64,000 bases of DNA from G963677085 sp963677085 (GCA_963677085.2 CAXXFH010000004.1:1612001-1676000); one strand, 5' to 3'. Positions 52,344 to 61,541 are shown, counted from the stretch's first letter. Program-made: numbers and translations. The notes: a model not told the origin generated them from the sequence alone.

Positions 52344-53123
52344 GTGGAAGTCTGGCCAGCCATCGATCTGCGGGGGGGCAAGTGCGTACGCCTTCGGCAG
52401 GGAGATTATCAACGCGAGACCGTTTTTGGTGAAGACCCGGCCGCCATGGCCCGACATTGGGTCAAGTTGGGAGCGGAACATCTACACTTGGTCGACCTCG
52501 ACGGCGCCCGCGACGGCCGGCCGACTAATCTGTCCAGCGTTCGAGCAATTGTCGAGGCTACCGGAATCCCCTGTGAGTTGGGCGGGGGGATTCGCGACGA
52601 AGCGACGATCCGCGAACTGCTCGACGTCGGACTGTCGCGGTTGGTGGTCGGCACCCTGGCCATCCAGCAACCCGAGTGGTTCCGGCAGATGTGTCACAAG
52701 TTCCCCGGCCGAATGGTGCTGGGAATCGACGCTCGCGATGGTCGTGTGGCCACCGAAGGATGGCTGCAGACCAGTGATGTCGACGCCGTGGACCTCGCCC
52801 AACAGTTTTCGGCCGAACCGCTGGCGGCAATCGTCTACACTGACATCGCCACCGACGGCATGATGCAGGGTCCCAACACGGCGGCGATGGCCGAGATGCA
52901 GGCCGCCGTCGATATGCCGGTGGTCGCTTCCGGCGGCGTGACCACCCGAGACGATGTCGCCCGCTTGGCGGCCATCCCCATGGCCGGCTGCATCATCGGT
53001 CGGGCATTATACGAAGAAACATTAACACTCCCAGAAGCACTCACTGCAGCGTGTGAAAAAAGCGATGCAGGAACCACAGGGACACAGACGAAACGGATAG
53101 AAGGTGGGCCTGCTGACTATTGA
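52344..53123 (+). CDS. hisA: HisA, ProFAR isomerase
   Basis: The 259-residue TIM-barrel enzyme isomerises ProFAR to PRFAR in histidine synthesis. It starts at GTG 52344 (MEVWPAIDLRGGKCVRL). The catalytic Asp is in PAIDLRGG and the second Asp in VYTDIATDGMMQGPN; phosphate-binding loops are ELGGGIRDE, VASGGVTTRDDV and GCIIGRALYE. The C-terminal 25 residues (about 235-259) extend beyond the barrel and look unconstrained. Substrate would be used by HisF-HisH; hisH is 5 kb upstream. Confidence 0.96.
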   Translation: MEVWPAIDLRGGKCVRLRQGDYQRETVFGEDPAAMARHWVKLGAEHLHLVDLDGARDGRPTNLSSVRAIVEATGIPCELGGGIRDEATIRELLDVGLSRLVVGTLAIQQPEWFRQMCHKFPGRMVLGIDARDGRVATEGWLQTSDVDAVDLAQQFSAEPLAAIVYTDIATDGMMQGPNTAAMAEMQAAVDMPVVASGGVTTRDDVARLAAIPMAGCIIGRALYEETLTLPEALTAACEKSDAGTTGTQTKRIEGGPADY

Positions 53124-53129
53124 TGTTTC

Positions 53130-53208
53130 ATATTCATTGAACGGTCGGCTAAGGCCGAAAGCCTTGAAGCGGGGCTCCCGATGGTTGCCCTCCGTTCATT
53201 CAATATGC
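53130..53208 (+). ncRNA. Structured element, copy 2 (three-way junction)
   Basis: This copy is homologous to the element at 200-279: P1a CATATT / AATATG (53130-53135 with 53203-53208), P1b TGAACG / CGTTCA (53139-53144 with 53194-53199), P2 TCGGC / GCCGA (53146-53150 with 53155-53159) and P3 CGGG / CCCG (53171-53174 with 53178-53181). P1a and P2 differ in sequence from copy 1 but still pair; P1b and the CTCCCG of P3 are conserved. It begins 6 nt after the hisA stop and ends 237 nt before the EF-G paralogue. Its function is unknown. Confidence 0.5.
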
Positions 53209-53445
53209 AAGGCTGATTAAGGACGGTCCGAAAAACAACTTACCGTTTGCGAAAACAAAACCCGAGGGCCGGTGCGAAGCACGGCCCGGCGAATCGGCAA
53301 GTTATTTGTCGGTCGATCCTCAATATCTCGAAGACGGAGTCAAGCGAATGGCCAATTAACCACACCTCGAATGGCTTATGTGGTTGGCCAAGCCAAGTGG
53401 AAAATCCAACTGGTCCAATCCAGACACTTTTGAAGGGAATATTCG

Positions 53446-55542
53446 ATGGCGAAGTACAAAGTCGAAGACATTCGCAACGTCGCCCTGTGTGGGCATGGTT
53501 CCTCGGGCAAGACCACGCTGGTCGACAAAATATTGACTTCCACCGGGACGATCAACCGGCAGGCCAGTGTCGACGACGGGACGAGCATCTGCGATTTCGA
53601 CGACGAGGAAAAAACCCACAAGTACTCCATCGAGTCGACCGCCGTCCACTTCGACCACGCCGGTAAGCACTTCCACATGTTCGACACGCCCGGCTATCCC
53701 GATTTCATCGGTCAGGCCATCGGTGTCATGCGGGGAATCGATACCGTGGCTGTGGTGATCAACGCCCAGTCGGGTATCGAGGTCAACACACGGCGGGTCT
53801 TCACCGAGGCCGAAAAGGCCGGCTGCGGACGAATGATCATCGTCAACAAGATGGACTCCGACAACATCGAATTCGCCGCGTTGATCGCCACCATCCAGGA
53901 GATGTTCGGCAACGCCTGCGTCCTGCTGAATGTCCCGTTGGGCCAAGGCGCCGACTTCCGCGGGGTGGCCAGCACGCTGAAGGTGCCCGACGACACCGAC
54001 GGAGCCCTGGTCGATCCCAGTGAAATCAGCGAATCGCTCCTGGAGTCGATCATCGAGGTCGACGAGGAAGTGATGGAACGGTACTTCGAAGGCCAAGAGC
54101 CCACCGCGGAAGAACTCTCCCGGCTGATCGTCCAAGCGGTGGCCGAGGGAACGCTTATCCCGATCGTCTGCTGCTCGGGCAAGACGGGCGTCGGTGTGCC
54201 CGAGTTGCTCGACGCCCTGACAATGTGCGCCCTGCCGCCGACCGCCGTAAAACGTACGGTCAAGAATGCCGGAGGCGAAGAAATCGAGATCGCAGCCGAC
54301 GAATCCGGTCCGCTGGTCGCCCAGGTTTTCAAAACCCGCGTCGACCCCTTCGTGCAGAAGCTTTCCTTCATCCGCGTCTACTCCGGCTCACTCCACAAAG
54401 ATGCCACGGTGCCGGTAGTCGGCATGCGGAAGGGTTTGAAATTGAGCCAATTGCTGCACATGCAAGCCGACAACACCGAACCGGTCGAAGCCGTGGGGCC
54501 CGGCGCCATTATCGCGGTAGCCAAAATGGAAGAACTCCACACGGGCACCACGCTGGGCGAATGCACCATGCCGCCGATCGTCTTCCCCAAGCCGATGGTC
54601 GGCTTGGCCGTGACGCCCAAAAGTCGTGGCGACCAAACCAAGCTCTCCGGGGCACTGCAAAAGATCGTCGAAGAAGACCCCACCTTCCACCGTGACCTCG
54701 ACGCCCAGACCAAGGAAACGGTTATCACGGGCATGAGCGAGTTGCACCTGCAAATCATCCAGGAGCGGCTCAAGCGTCGCGATAAGGTGGAAGTCGACAC
54801 CAAGCCGCCGAAGATTCCCTACAAGGAAACCATCCAGGCAAACGCCGAGGGCATGTACCGGCACAAGAAGCAGTCGGGCGGTAGCGGCCAGTTCGCCGAA
54901 GTCCACATTCGCATGTTCCCCTTCCCCAAAGACATCGATCCGGAAGAATACTGCACCAAGGCACGCTTCGCCTCGATGAAGGAGTATCACTTTTTCCCGG
55001 AAAGCAACTTCATCTGGATCGACTCGATCGTGGGCGGAACAATTCCCAGCAACTTCATGCCGGCCGTGGAAAAGGGGTTCAAGGAACGGATGGTCCAGGG
55101 CGTGATCGCCGGTTACCAGGTCCAGAACGTGATCGTGGAAGTCCACTTCGGCAAAGACCACCCGGTCGACAGTAACGAAACGGCCTTTAAGACGGCGGCT
55201 TCCATGGCATTCCGCAATGTGTTTCGCGAGGCCAAGCCGTCGTTGCTGGAACCGATTGTGAAAATCGAAATCACCGTGCCCAGCGGCAACGTCGGCGATA
55301 TCAGCAGCGACATGTCGAGTCGCCGAGGTCGGGTGCTGAGTATGGACTCTGCCGGCGGCGACCTGCAAACCGTACTGGCTGAAGTGCCCCTGGCCGAGGT
55401 CATGACCTACGCCCGCAGCCTTTCAAGCATCACCGGCGGCCGCGGCAGCTACACCCTGGAGTTCAGCCACTACGACGTGGTGCCGCCGAACGTCCAGCAA
55501 GAGATCATCGCCCAGGCCAAGCTGGAAGAAGAAGAGGATTAG
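53446..55542 (+). CDS. Elongation factor G-like GTPase (EF-G paralogue)
   Basis: The 698-residue translational GTPase has the full five-domain EF-G length. The G1 loop reads GHGSSGKTT instead of the canonical GHIDAGKTT, G3 is DTPGYPDF and G4 is NKMD, which places it with the EF-G2/EF-G-like lineage rather than the main translocase. Domain IV (SGGSGQFAEVHIRM) and domain V (SRRGRVLSMD) are present. It may act in ribosome recycling or under particular conditions. It is alone, without rpsG or tuf, which also suggests it is not the primary fusA. Start ATG at 53446 with AAGGGAA upstream. Confidence 0.88.
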   Translation: MAKYKVEDIRNVALCGHGSSGKTTLVDKILTSTGTINRQASVDDGTSICDFDDEEKTHKYSIESTAVHFDHAGKHFHMFDTPGYPDFIGQAIGVMRGIDTVAVVINAQSGIEVNTRRVFTEAEKAGCGRMIIVNKMDSDNIEFAALIATIQEMFGNACVLLNVPLGQGADFRGVASTLKVPDDTDGALVDPSEISESLLESIIEVDEEVMERYFEGQEPTAEELSRLIVQAVAEGTLIPIVCCSGKTGVGVPELLDALTMCALPPTAVKRTVKNAGGEEIEIAADESGPLVAQVFKTRVDPFVQKLSFIRVYSGSLHKDATVPVVGMRKGLKLSQLLHMQADNTEPVEAVGPGAIIAVAKMEELHTGTTLGECTMPPIVFPKPMVGLAVTPKSRGDQTKLSGALQKIVEEDPTFHRDLDAQTKETVITGMSELHLQIIQERLKRRDKVEVDTKPPKIPYKETIQANAEGMYRHKKQSGGSGQFAEVHIRMFPFPKDIDPEEYCTKARFASMKEYHFFPESNFIWIDSIVGGTIPSNFMPAVEKGFKERMVQGVIAGYQVQNVIVEVHFGKDHPVDSNETAFKTAASMAFRNVFREAKPSLLEPIVKIEITVPSGNVGDISSDMSSRRGRVLSMDSAGGDLQTVLAEVPLAEVMTYARSLSSITGGRGSYTLEFSHYDVVPPNVQQEIIAQAKLEEEED

Positions 55543-55564
55543 TTCTCTTTCTGGTAAACATAAA

Positions 55565-55645
55565 GGGTGCCATGGCCACGCTTGCGTGGCCATGCTGCTT
55601 TTCCCCCCGGCGAATCATGCCCACGACGAGCTTGGGCATGGCTTG
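55565..55645. repeat. Two GTGCCATG-type palindromes after the EF-G gene
   Basis: GGGTGCCATGGCCACGC TTGC GTGGCCATG (55565-55595) and ATGCCCACGACGAGCTTGGGCAT (about 55617-55640) are two members of the dispersed family, in the gap between the convergent EF-G and ADP-ribosylglycohydrolase genes. They probably act as a bidirectional terminator. Confidence 0.6.
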
Positions 55646-55660
55646 GCCCCCCAGCTCGCC

Positions 55661-56563
55661 TCACCCAGCGTCCGCAACCCTATCAGCAAACCTCCGAGCA
55701 ATGTCGGCAATCTCCTCGGCATTCCGAAGGTTCTCCACCATCGGTTGCGGCACCGTGGACGTGCCCCCATAGGCGCCGGCGATTTGTCCGGCGATGGCCG
55801 CAATGGTGTCTGTGTCGCCGCCCGGCTCAATGGCCGCGTCCACAACGTCCAACAACGTGGCTTGGGCAACCAACTCTGCGGCACGTAGAGCCAACGGCAC
55901 GGAATCGACTACGTAACCCGAGCAGCCAAATCGCGCGCCCACGTCGAACATCGACACGTCGGCCGATAGCGCAGCAATCTCGCGCATTCGATCGCGCACC
56001 CGCGAGTCGGGCAACCGGGTGGCTACCTCGTGCAGCAAATGCGTCACGTCGAATCCGGGCGAGAAGGCAACCAACCGCACCGCCCACACCACGGCCAACC
56101 CACCGAGGTAGGCTTCGTCGCTGTGGTGGGTAATTCGGCATACGTCGCGCAATGTTCGGCAATCATCCGGCGAAGCAGGGTCGAGCAGAAAAGCCAGCGG
56201 AGCAACTCGCATCGCCGCCCCGTTGCCGGCCGCCATTTCCCCCTTGGCTCCAGCCAACGCCCAATGGGCACCCGCTTCGAGATCGCGAAGTGCTTTGAAT
56301 GTGCTGCCGCCAATTCCGGTGATCCGCTCGGCCTGAAACCACGCAAGAAACCGGGCCGCAATGTGTTCCGGTGAAACTGTGCCCGTTTCGATCACCGACT
56401 CCAAAGTGGCAAGCGTCAGTTGGGTGTCGTCGGAAATCGAACGGCCTAGATCATGCACAACGCGAATCGGCCCACGGCGTCCTTCGTAGGGACCGCCCAG
56501 AGCATCACCAAGTGCCCCGCCAACGACACAGCCGAAGACACGATCGCGAATTGACAGCGCCAT
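55661..56563 (-). CDS. ADP-ribosylglycohydrolase family protein
   Basis: The 300-residue protein starts at the ATG at 56563 (MALSIRDRVFGCVVGGALGD); a longer frame to 56665 is rejected because the family begins here. It has the binuclear magnesium motifs: GALGDALGGPYEG, SDDTQLTL near residue 60 and GGDTDTIAAIAGQIAGA near the C-terminus. The family removes ADP-ribose from proteins or small molecules (ARH3, DraG). The DraG-type role in nitrogenase control is unlikely without nif genes here. It is monocistronic. Confidence 0.92.
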   Translation of the reverse strand: MALSIRDRVFGCVVGGALGDALGGPYEGRRGPIRVVHDLGRSISDDTQLTLATLESVIETGTVSPEHIAARFLAWFQAERITGIGGSTFKALRDLEAGAHWALAGAKGEMAAGNGAAMRVAPLAFLLDPASPDDCRTLRDVCRITHHSDEAYLGGLAVVWAVRLVAFSPGFDVTHLLHEVATRLPDSRVRDRMREIAALSADVSMFDVGARFGCSGYVVDSVPLALRAAELVAQATLLDVVDAAIEPGGDTDTIAAIAGQIAGAYGGTSTVPQPMVENLRNAEEIADIARRFADRVADAG

Positions 56564-56751
56564 TCCAATCACCCCAAAATCCTCGGAAAGCCTTTTCCAC
56601 AACACGCCACGTCTGGGGAAACCCATCTGGGGAATCCGCTGGATTCTAGCCGTGAGCACAGACAAACGTCAAACGATTTGCACGGGTTACCACAAGTTCG
56701 ACCACCTGAGGAAGCGAAGCTTCGTGGCGGTGGGTTTGCAGGCACTGAGGC

Positions 56752-56840
56752 TGTGAAAAATCGGGACTGGCTCCCGGCCAGTTGCAACGAAGACCCGACG
56801 AATACCTCTCCCGCGAGGGTGCCCGTCCCGATTTTTCACA
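56752..56840. repeat. Hairpin element with perfect 16-bp inverted repeat
   Basis: TGTGAAAAATCGGGAC (56752-56767) and its exact reverse complement (56825-56840) bracket 57 nt, which contain a smaller hairpin (CTGGCTCCCGGCCAG, about 56768-56782) and CTCCCGCGAGGG-like self-complementary sequence. It looks like a small palindromic mobile element or a strong RNA hairpin. The surrounding 56564-57084 region holds no gene that I can support. Confidence 0.65.
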
Positions 56841-57084
56841 ACCTTCAGCGCTTGGGAACCAGGAGAATTAACCAAATCCGAATAAAGTCTTTGGCCATTG
56901 CCGTCTCGCACGCCAGTTTTCCCTGCGGAGAACCGTGTCTTGCCGGTGTCTGCCGTGCGTATCCGTCCGAATGTGCTTTGCATACGTCCAATGCCTCTTG
57001 TGACAATCTGTTTCAACCGAACAATCAAACGCCTAGGGGTTACAGCAAAGGACGTTGCGGCCACCCATAACCTCAAGACGCGAG

Positions 57085-57992
57085 GTGAAAAACGAACTGC
57101 AAAAGTAGGACCGGAAACCGACTGCGATTCGAACCACTCGAATGCCGACTGTGCTTGTCGGTGGTCAGCGAAGGCTGGGACGGAGCCGGCGAAGGTAGCG
57201 CGTCGCTTACGTATTACATCGGAGATGTGCCCGATGACCTGGATCAGGCAGAGGTCGAGGCGGCACTAGAAACGGCATTGGCCGCCTGGGCCGAGGTGGG
57301 CCGACATCACGTTCACCGAAACGGCGTTGCCCGATCAGGCCGACTCGATCGATATTGAATTCGTCGAAATCGACGGCGCAGGCAGTATTCTTGCCCAAGC
57401 CTATTACCCTGACGACGTCAATCCGGAACCAATCGCCGGCGACGTCCAATTCGACATCGACGAAGTTTGGGAAATCGGCAACGATCTGGCCGACGCCGCC
57501 TACGACCTGTTGTACGTGGCCGTCCACGAGCTTGGACACGCCCTCGGGTTGGACCATAGCGACGCCGTCGATTCGGTGATGGCCGAAAGCGTTTCGGCCG
57601 ACCAGATGTTCACCAGCCTGGGAGAAAGCGATATCGACGCGATTCTCGCTTTATATGCTTCGGCCGATTCGGGCGACGATTCGGGCGATCCCGACTCCGG
57701 CGACGACGACAGCGATGACGATGGTACCACGTTCACCCCGCCGACCAACGATGACGACGGCAATCTCGACCCGCGCACTCGCGACCACCGATCGTATCGG
57801 TTCCGCGATCCCTATCAATCCCGCTTCCCACAGGGTCCTGGCGGAAGAACGCCGCGGCAGGGATATCAACCAGTGGGACAAAACGGCAATCAGTTTTTGG
57901 AAAACTTCTCCGGAACCTCCGGATTCCAGCAGATCGGCAATCCGGTCAACGCCGGCCTAGGACGGTCGATAAGCGGCTTCTTCCGACGTTAG
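57085..57992 (+). pseudogene. Frameshifted matrixin-type metalloprotease
   Basis: Two overlapping frames together encode one matrixin protease. The first, open from 57089, contains RLRFEPLECRLCLSVVSEGW, an LEPR-XLL-like N-terminal motif, then SLTYYIGDVPDDLD and ALAAWAEV. The continuation, in frame with the rest of the protein, reads ADITFTETALPDQADSIDIE: one extra G in the GGG at 57298-57300 breaks the frame. The second frame continues to 57992 with the zinc motif HELGHALGLDHSD and an Asp-rich tail. A GTG at 57085 is also out of frame by one base in an A5 run. Either the gene is decaying or the sequence has indel errors. Confidence 0.7.
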
Positions 57993-58035
57993 AACCGCTG
58001 GCCACGGCCGCCGAATTCATACCGAGTTAGAAAGA

Positions 58036-58084
58036 CAGGGTGCCTGGGCATGGCTTCGCTTGAACCCAGGCACCCTGATTTTTT
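58036..58084. terminator. Intrinsic terminator between matrixin and glnD
   Basis: CAGGGTGCCTGGG (58036-58048) and CCCAGGCACCCTG (58065-58077) form a perfect 13-bp stem followed by ATTTTTT. It serves the plus-strand protease gene and, being symmetric, could also stop glnD transcripts. It belongs to the GTGCC-type palindrome family. Confidence 0.75.
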
Positions 58085-58115
58085 GAGCCGGCAGAAAGGC
58101 CGCTTGCCGTCTTTT

Positions 58116-60737
58116 CTATCCACCACTTACCACGTCGATCAATCGGCGGCGAATTTCTTCCAACCGTTTTTCGTCGAGAATCTTCTGCTCGCGGCGTCCG
58201 TCGGTCACGTAGAACACGTCGACCACTTGGTCGGCATACGTGCCGATCTTCGCTCGAGCGATCGAGAGGTCCAACTCGAACAAGGTTCGGGAAACCTGAT
58301 AGAGAAGGCCTGGGCGATCGGCGGCGAAGATGTCGAGAATCGTGTAATGCCGCGAGGTCGTGTTGTCGATGCGGACATGAGCATTGGACTCCACCGGCAA
58401 AGGCGTCGCCGTCCCGCCCGTTTGCCACGTGCGGCGAAACGACGGCTGTCGCTGGGCGTCGACCGTTAACGACCGAACGAGCGCATCGCGGATGTCTTCC
58501 AGGCGGTCGTCGGGCGAGTGACCCGTAAAATCGGGGTCGAACACCGAAAAGCGGTCGAGCACCAAACCGTCGGCCAAGGTATTGATCTGCGCCGAACGGA
58601 TCTGCAACCGCCGGCTCGTAAGTGCGCCGGTCAACTTGTGGAACACGCCCGGGGTGATCGATTCGGCCGCGGCCACCGTGATTTCTACCGTGCCGGTCTC
58701 CGGAGCATAGCTAGCCTCGCTGTGTACGCGATCGCGCGGCAGGGCTTTGAGCATTCGCAAATCGGCAGCAATCTCCTCAGGCGACGTCGTGTTGAGATAA
58801 CCCGAGGGAAGCTCCTGCAACTGGCGCCGAAACCAGCGTTCAATGGCCTGGCTGCCAAGTTGCTCGGCCACGGCCGTTCTTCGCCGGGCCAACACGTTGG
58901 CCAATGGCGCAGGCGCCTCGTCGGACAAATGATGCATCGCCCGACGGTAAAGGTCCGTGAGAATCTCCGCCTTCCAATCGTCCCACACGTCGGGCCCCAC
59001 GGCACCCAAATCGGCAGCCGTCATCACATAGAGCATCCGCAACACCTCGGGCGAGCCGACCTTTACAGCGAACTCCACGATCAACCGTTCGTCGCTTGTG
59101 TCGCGGCGGAAGGCCAGGTGGTTCATCAGTTCGTGGTGACGAACCAGAAACCCGACGACTTCCGCTTCGTGTTTCGGCAAGTGGAAACGTTCGGCCGCCT
59201 TTGCGGCAAGCTCCTGGCCCATCTCGCGATGATCGCGCAGGTAGCCCTTGCCTAAGTCGTGAAGCAGCAGGGCCAGGTGCAGTATGCGCTTGGTAGAAAT
59301 GTCGCGATATACGTTGCCTAAAGGACCGTCGTCGCCCGTTAAATCGGTGGCAAACTCCAACGCCCACAGGCAATGCTCGTCGACCGTGTATTTGTGATAT
59401 TGGTTGAATTGCAGCAATCCCCGGGCGTGCTCGAAATCGGGCAAGAAACGTCCCAAGATGCCCGCCTCGTGCAAATCGCGTAGCAACTGGCTCAGGCGGC
59501 CGGGATGATCCAAAAGAGCAAGAAAACGGCGACAAGCCTCGCCCGACGCCTCGCTCGGCAGCCGGGCCACGTGGCGACGAATCGACTCCCAGACGCCGGG
59601 GGCGATCGGCTTGTCGTAGAGATTGGCCAGGTTGACCAGACGCATGATCTCGGTCAAGTCGCCGGGGATTTTTTTCAGGTTATCGCGGCTGACCATCAAC
59701 CCGGCCGGCCCCACGCGAACGCCCCCTTCGACCCGATGTCCGAACACGGCGGTAGCCAGCCGGGCAACCTGCTCGCGAACCTGTGCCGATTCAACTACCC
59801 GGCCCACGATATGGCTCACCGCGCTGGTGTGGCGGAAGTACTCGCGCATGAATTGCTCGACCGGCAACATGCCGGCCACAGGCGGGTAGCCCAACTGCTC
59901 GGCAATGCGAAGCTGTTCGCTACGATCGAGCACGTCGATCGCACGGCCCGCGTTGAAGTGCAGTTCGTTGCGCAGTTGCAGAAGGAATTCATTCGCCCGA
60001 CTCAGCGTGTCGACATCGTCCTGCGTCAGGTATCCCTGGCGACACAACTGCTCGGGCTCTCGGGTTCCGTAACGCACGAAACCGGTCCATCGCAGTAGTT
60101 GCAGATCGCGCAGCCCGCCGCGGGAACGCTTGACATTGGGCTCCAGCAGGTAAACGGTCTCGCCGTAGCGATGCCGCTCCGAGCGCCGCGCTTTGACGAT
60201 GGCGGCCAACAGCGGTCGGGCCTGGCGTTGGACTTGCCGCTTGAAACGCTTGGCAAAGCGGTCGAACAACGACGAACTGCCAACCAACAATCGCGATTCG
60301 ACAAGCGAGGTGCAAATTTCGGCATCGGCGGCGGCCAATTGCACCGCTTGGCCTACGGTGCGCACACTGTGGCCAAGCACCATGGAAGCGTCGAAAACAT
60401 CGCGCAAAAGCCGATCGGCCAGCGGAAACACACGAGCGTCGACGCCCCGCTCGTGAAGTATCATTAAATCGACGTCGCTGAAGGGCGCCACATCGTTGCG
60501 ACCGTAGCCGCCATGGGCGACCAGGGCCACCTGCTCGCGAAGCCCCTCGGGCCCGTCTTCCCCCAGGTCGCCTAGTGCCGTTTCGAATAGCTCGCGGACC
60601 ACGGCGTCGCGCACGGCCGCGATTTGCCGACAAAGCTCTCCGCCCCCGCAACCTTCACGGTGGCGTTGCTCGAAGCGCTCGTGTTCTTCGGCCAAGCGGC
60701 GCTTGGCGGCTACGACATTGGGTCGTAAACCCGGCAT
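58116..60737 (-). CDS. glnD: PII uridylyltransferase / uridylyl-removing enzyme
   Basis: The 873-residue nitrogen sensor modifies PII according to glutamine level. The nucleotidyltransferase site is HGGYGRNDVAPFSDVDLMIL (G-x-D-x-D). The HD hydrolase domain has LLLHDLGKGYLRDH with HHELMNH. Two C-terminal ACT domains bind glutamine (VAAAESITPGVFHKLTGAL; DIFAADRPGLLYQVSRTL). It lies 52 nt after glnB on the same strand, an expected operon. Start ATG at 60737. Confidence 0.95.
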   Translation of the reverse strand: MPGLRPNVVAAKRRLAEEHERFEQRHREGCGGGELCRQIAAVRDAVVRELFETALGDLGEDGPEGLREQVALVAHGGYGRNDVAPFSDVDLMILHERGVDARVFPLADRLLRDVFDASMVLGHSVRTVGQAVQLAAADAEICTSLVESRLLVGSSSLFDRFAKRFKRQVQRQARPLLAAIVKARRSERHRYGETVYLLEPNVKRSRGGLRDLQLLRWTGFVRYGTREPEQLCRQGYLTQDDVDTLSRANEFLLQLRNELHFNAGRAIDVLDRSEQLRIAEQLGYPPVAGMLPVEQFMREYFRHTSAVSHIVGRVVESAQVREQVARLATAVFGHRVEGGVRVGPAGLMVSRDNLKKIPGDLTEIMRLVNLANLYDKPIAPGVWESIRRHVARLPSEASGEACRRFLALLDHPGRLSQLLRDLHEAGILGRFLPDFEHARGLLQFNQYHKYTVDEHCLWALEFATDLTGDDGPLGNVYRDISTKRILHLALLLHDLGKGYLRDHREMGQELAAKAAERFHLPKHEAEVVGFLVRHHELMNHLAFRRDTSDERLIVEFAVKVGSPEVLRMLYVMTAADLGAVGPDVWDDWKAEILTDLYRRAMHHLSDEAPAPLANVLARRRTAVAEQLGSQAIERWFRRQLQELPSGYLNTTSPEEIAADLRMLKALPRDRVHSEASYAPETGTVEITVAAAESITPGVFHKLTGALTSRRLQIRSAQINTLADGLVLDRFSVFDPDFTGHSPDDRLEDIRDALVRSLTVDAQRQPSFRRTWQTGGTATPLPVESNAHVRIDNTTSRHYTILDIFAADRPGLLYQVSRTLFELDLSIARAKIGTYADQVVDVFYVTDGRREQKILDEKRLEEIRRRLIDVVSGG

Positions 60738-60789
60738 GCAACACTATGTGGGGGAAAACGGCTGATCGTTCTGCCTGCGCGATGGCACG

Positions 60790-61128
60790 TCAGATGGCTT
60801 CGGTACCCGACTCACCCGTACGAATGCGGATGATATCCGTCAGATCGCTGACGAAGATCTTGCCGTCGCCGACCTGACCGGTCTGGGCAGTTCGCATGAT
60901 GGTATCGATCACCTTTTGGGCATCGGGCGCATCGACCACCACTTCCATTTTGATCTTCGGTACCAGGTCGACCTCATACTCCGTGCCGCGGTACATCTCG
61001 GTATGGCCCTTCTGCCGGCCGAAACCGCGAACCTCGGTGATGGTCATGCCCTTGACGCCCTGCTCACTCAATGCGTTCTTAACGTCTTCAAGCTTGAAGT
61101 GCCGGACGATGGCTTCGATCTTCTTCAT
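60790..61128 (-). CDS. glnB: Nitrogen regulatory protein PII
   Basis: The 112-residue trimeric signalling protein integrates 2-oxoglutarate, ATP/ADP and uridylylation. It begins MKKIEAIVRHFKLEDVKNAL; the T-loop is GRQKGHTEMYRGTEYEVDLV with the modified Tyr near residue 51; the B-loop is TGQVGDGKIFV. It is encoded between amt and glnD, so it probably blocks the Amt channel and is modified by GlnD. GlnB cannot be told from GlnK by sequence alone; linkage to amt favours a GlnK-like role. Confidence 0.97.
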   Translation of the reverse strand: MKKIEAIVRHFKLEDVKNALSEQGVKGMTITEVRGFGRQKGHTEMYRGTEYEVDLVPKIKMEVVVDAPDAQKVIDTIMRTAQTGQVGDGKIFVSDLTDIIRIRTGESGTEAI

Positions 61129-61159
61129 GGACCGAACTCCTTGTGTGTTCGACGTGGTT

Positions 61160-61211
61160 GCCCGTCTGGGTTGACCATCTGGGTTATCCGTCTGGGTTGC
61201 CTGTCTGGCCG
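61160..61211 (-). repeat. 13-nt tandem repeats in the glnB leader
   Basis: Four 13-nt units based on (G/A)-N-CC-(G/A)-TCTGGGTT (61160-61172, 61173-61185, 61186-61198 and the degenerate 61199-61211) lie 31-83 nt upstream of the glnB start. Read in the gene's sense the unit is AACCCAGACGGGC. They could be regulator-binding iterons or simple slippage. Confidence 0.6.
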
Positions 61212-61485
61212 ATGCCAGCTCAGAAGGTATGTAAAGAAATCTACGTCGTTACCGGCATTCTGTCTAGCCCGACGTAGGTTATGCCTCTCTCGCTGCAAAG
61301 CTTCGGCTTGTTAACGCACACTCCCTGGCAGCTCTTTTCCTGCTAGCCCAACCTCCACAGCCACCGTGGACGCACTTGCCACACGCAAAAATGACGGCTG
61401 CCATGTCGACGGTGGCTCTGTGCCGTAGGCGGCAATGTTACAATTCTGTCGCGCTCGTCCTTTTCAGTTCCGCTAGGCGAGAAAG

Positions 61486-61515
61486 CTGGTTCCCAAGCCG
61501 AAGCCTGGGAACCAG
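61486..61515. repeat. CTGGTTCCCA palindrome downstream of amt
   Basis: CTGGTTCCCA (61486-61495) and TGGGAACCAG (61506-61515) form a perfect 10-bp stem with a 10-nt loop, 27 nt after the amt stop. It belongs to the GGTTCCCACGC-type family and may terminate amt. No gene lies between 61129 and 61541. Confidence 0.55.
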
Positions 61516-61541
61516 GAAGAAACCAGCAAACCGTCGCTTTC

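Noticed and set aside
61160..61211. CRISPR array
   Set aside because: Units are 13 nt without spacers. No cas genes occur in the window, and no other regularly spaced repeats were found.
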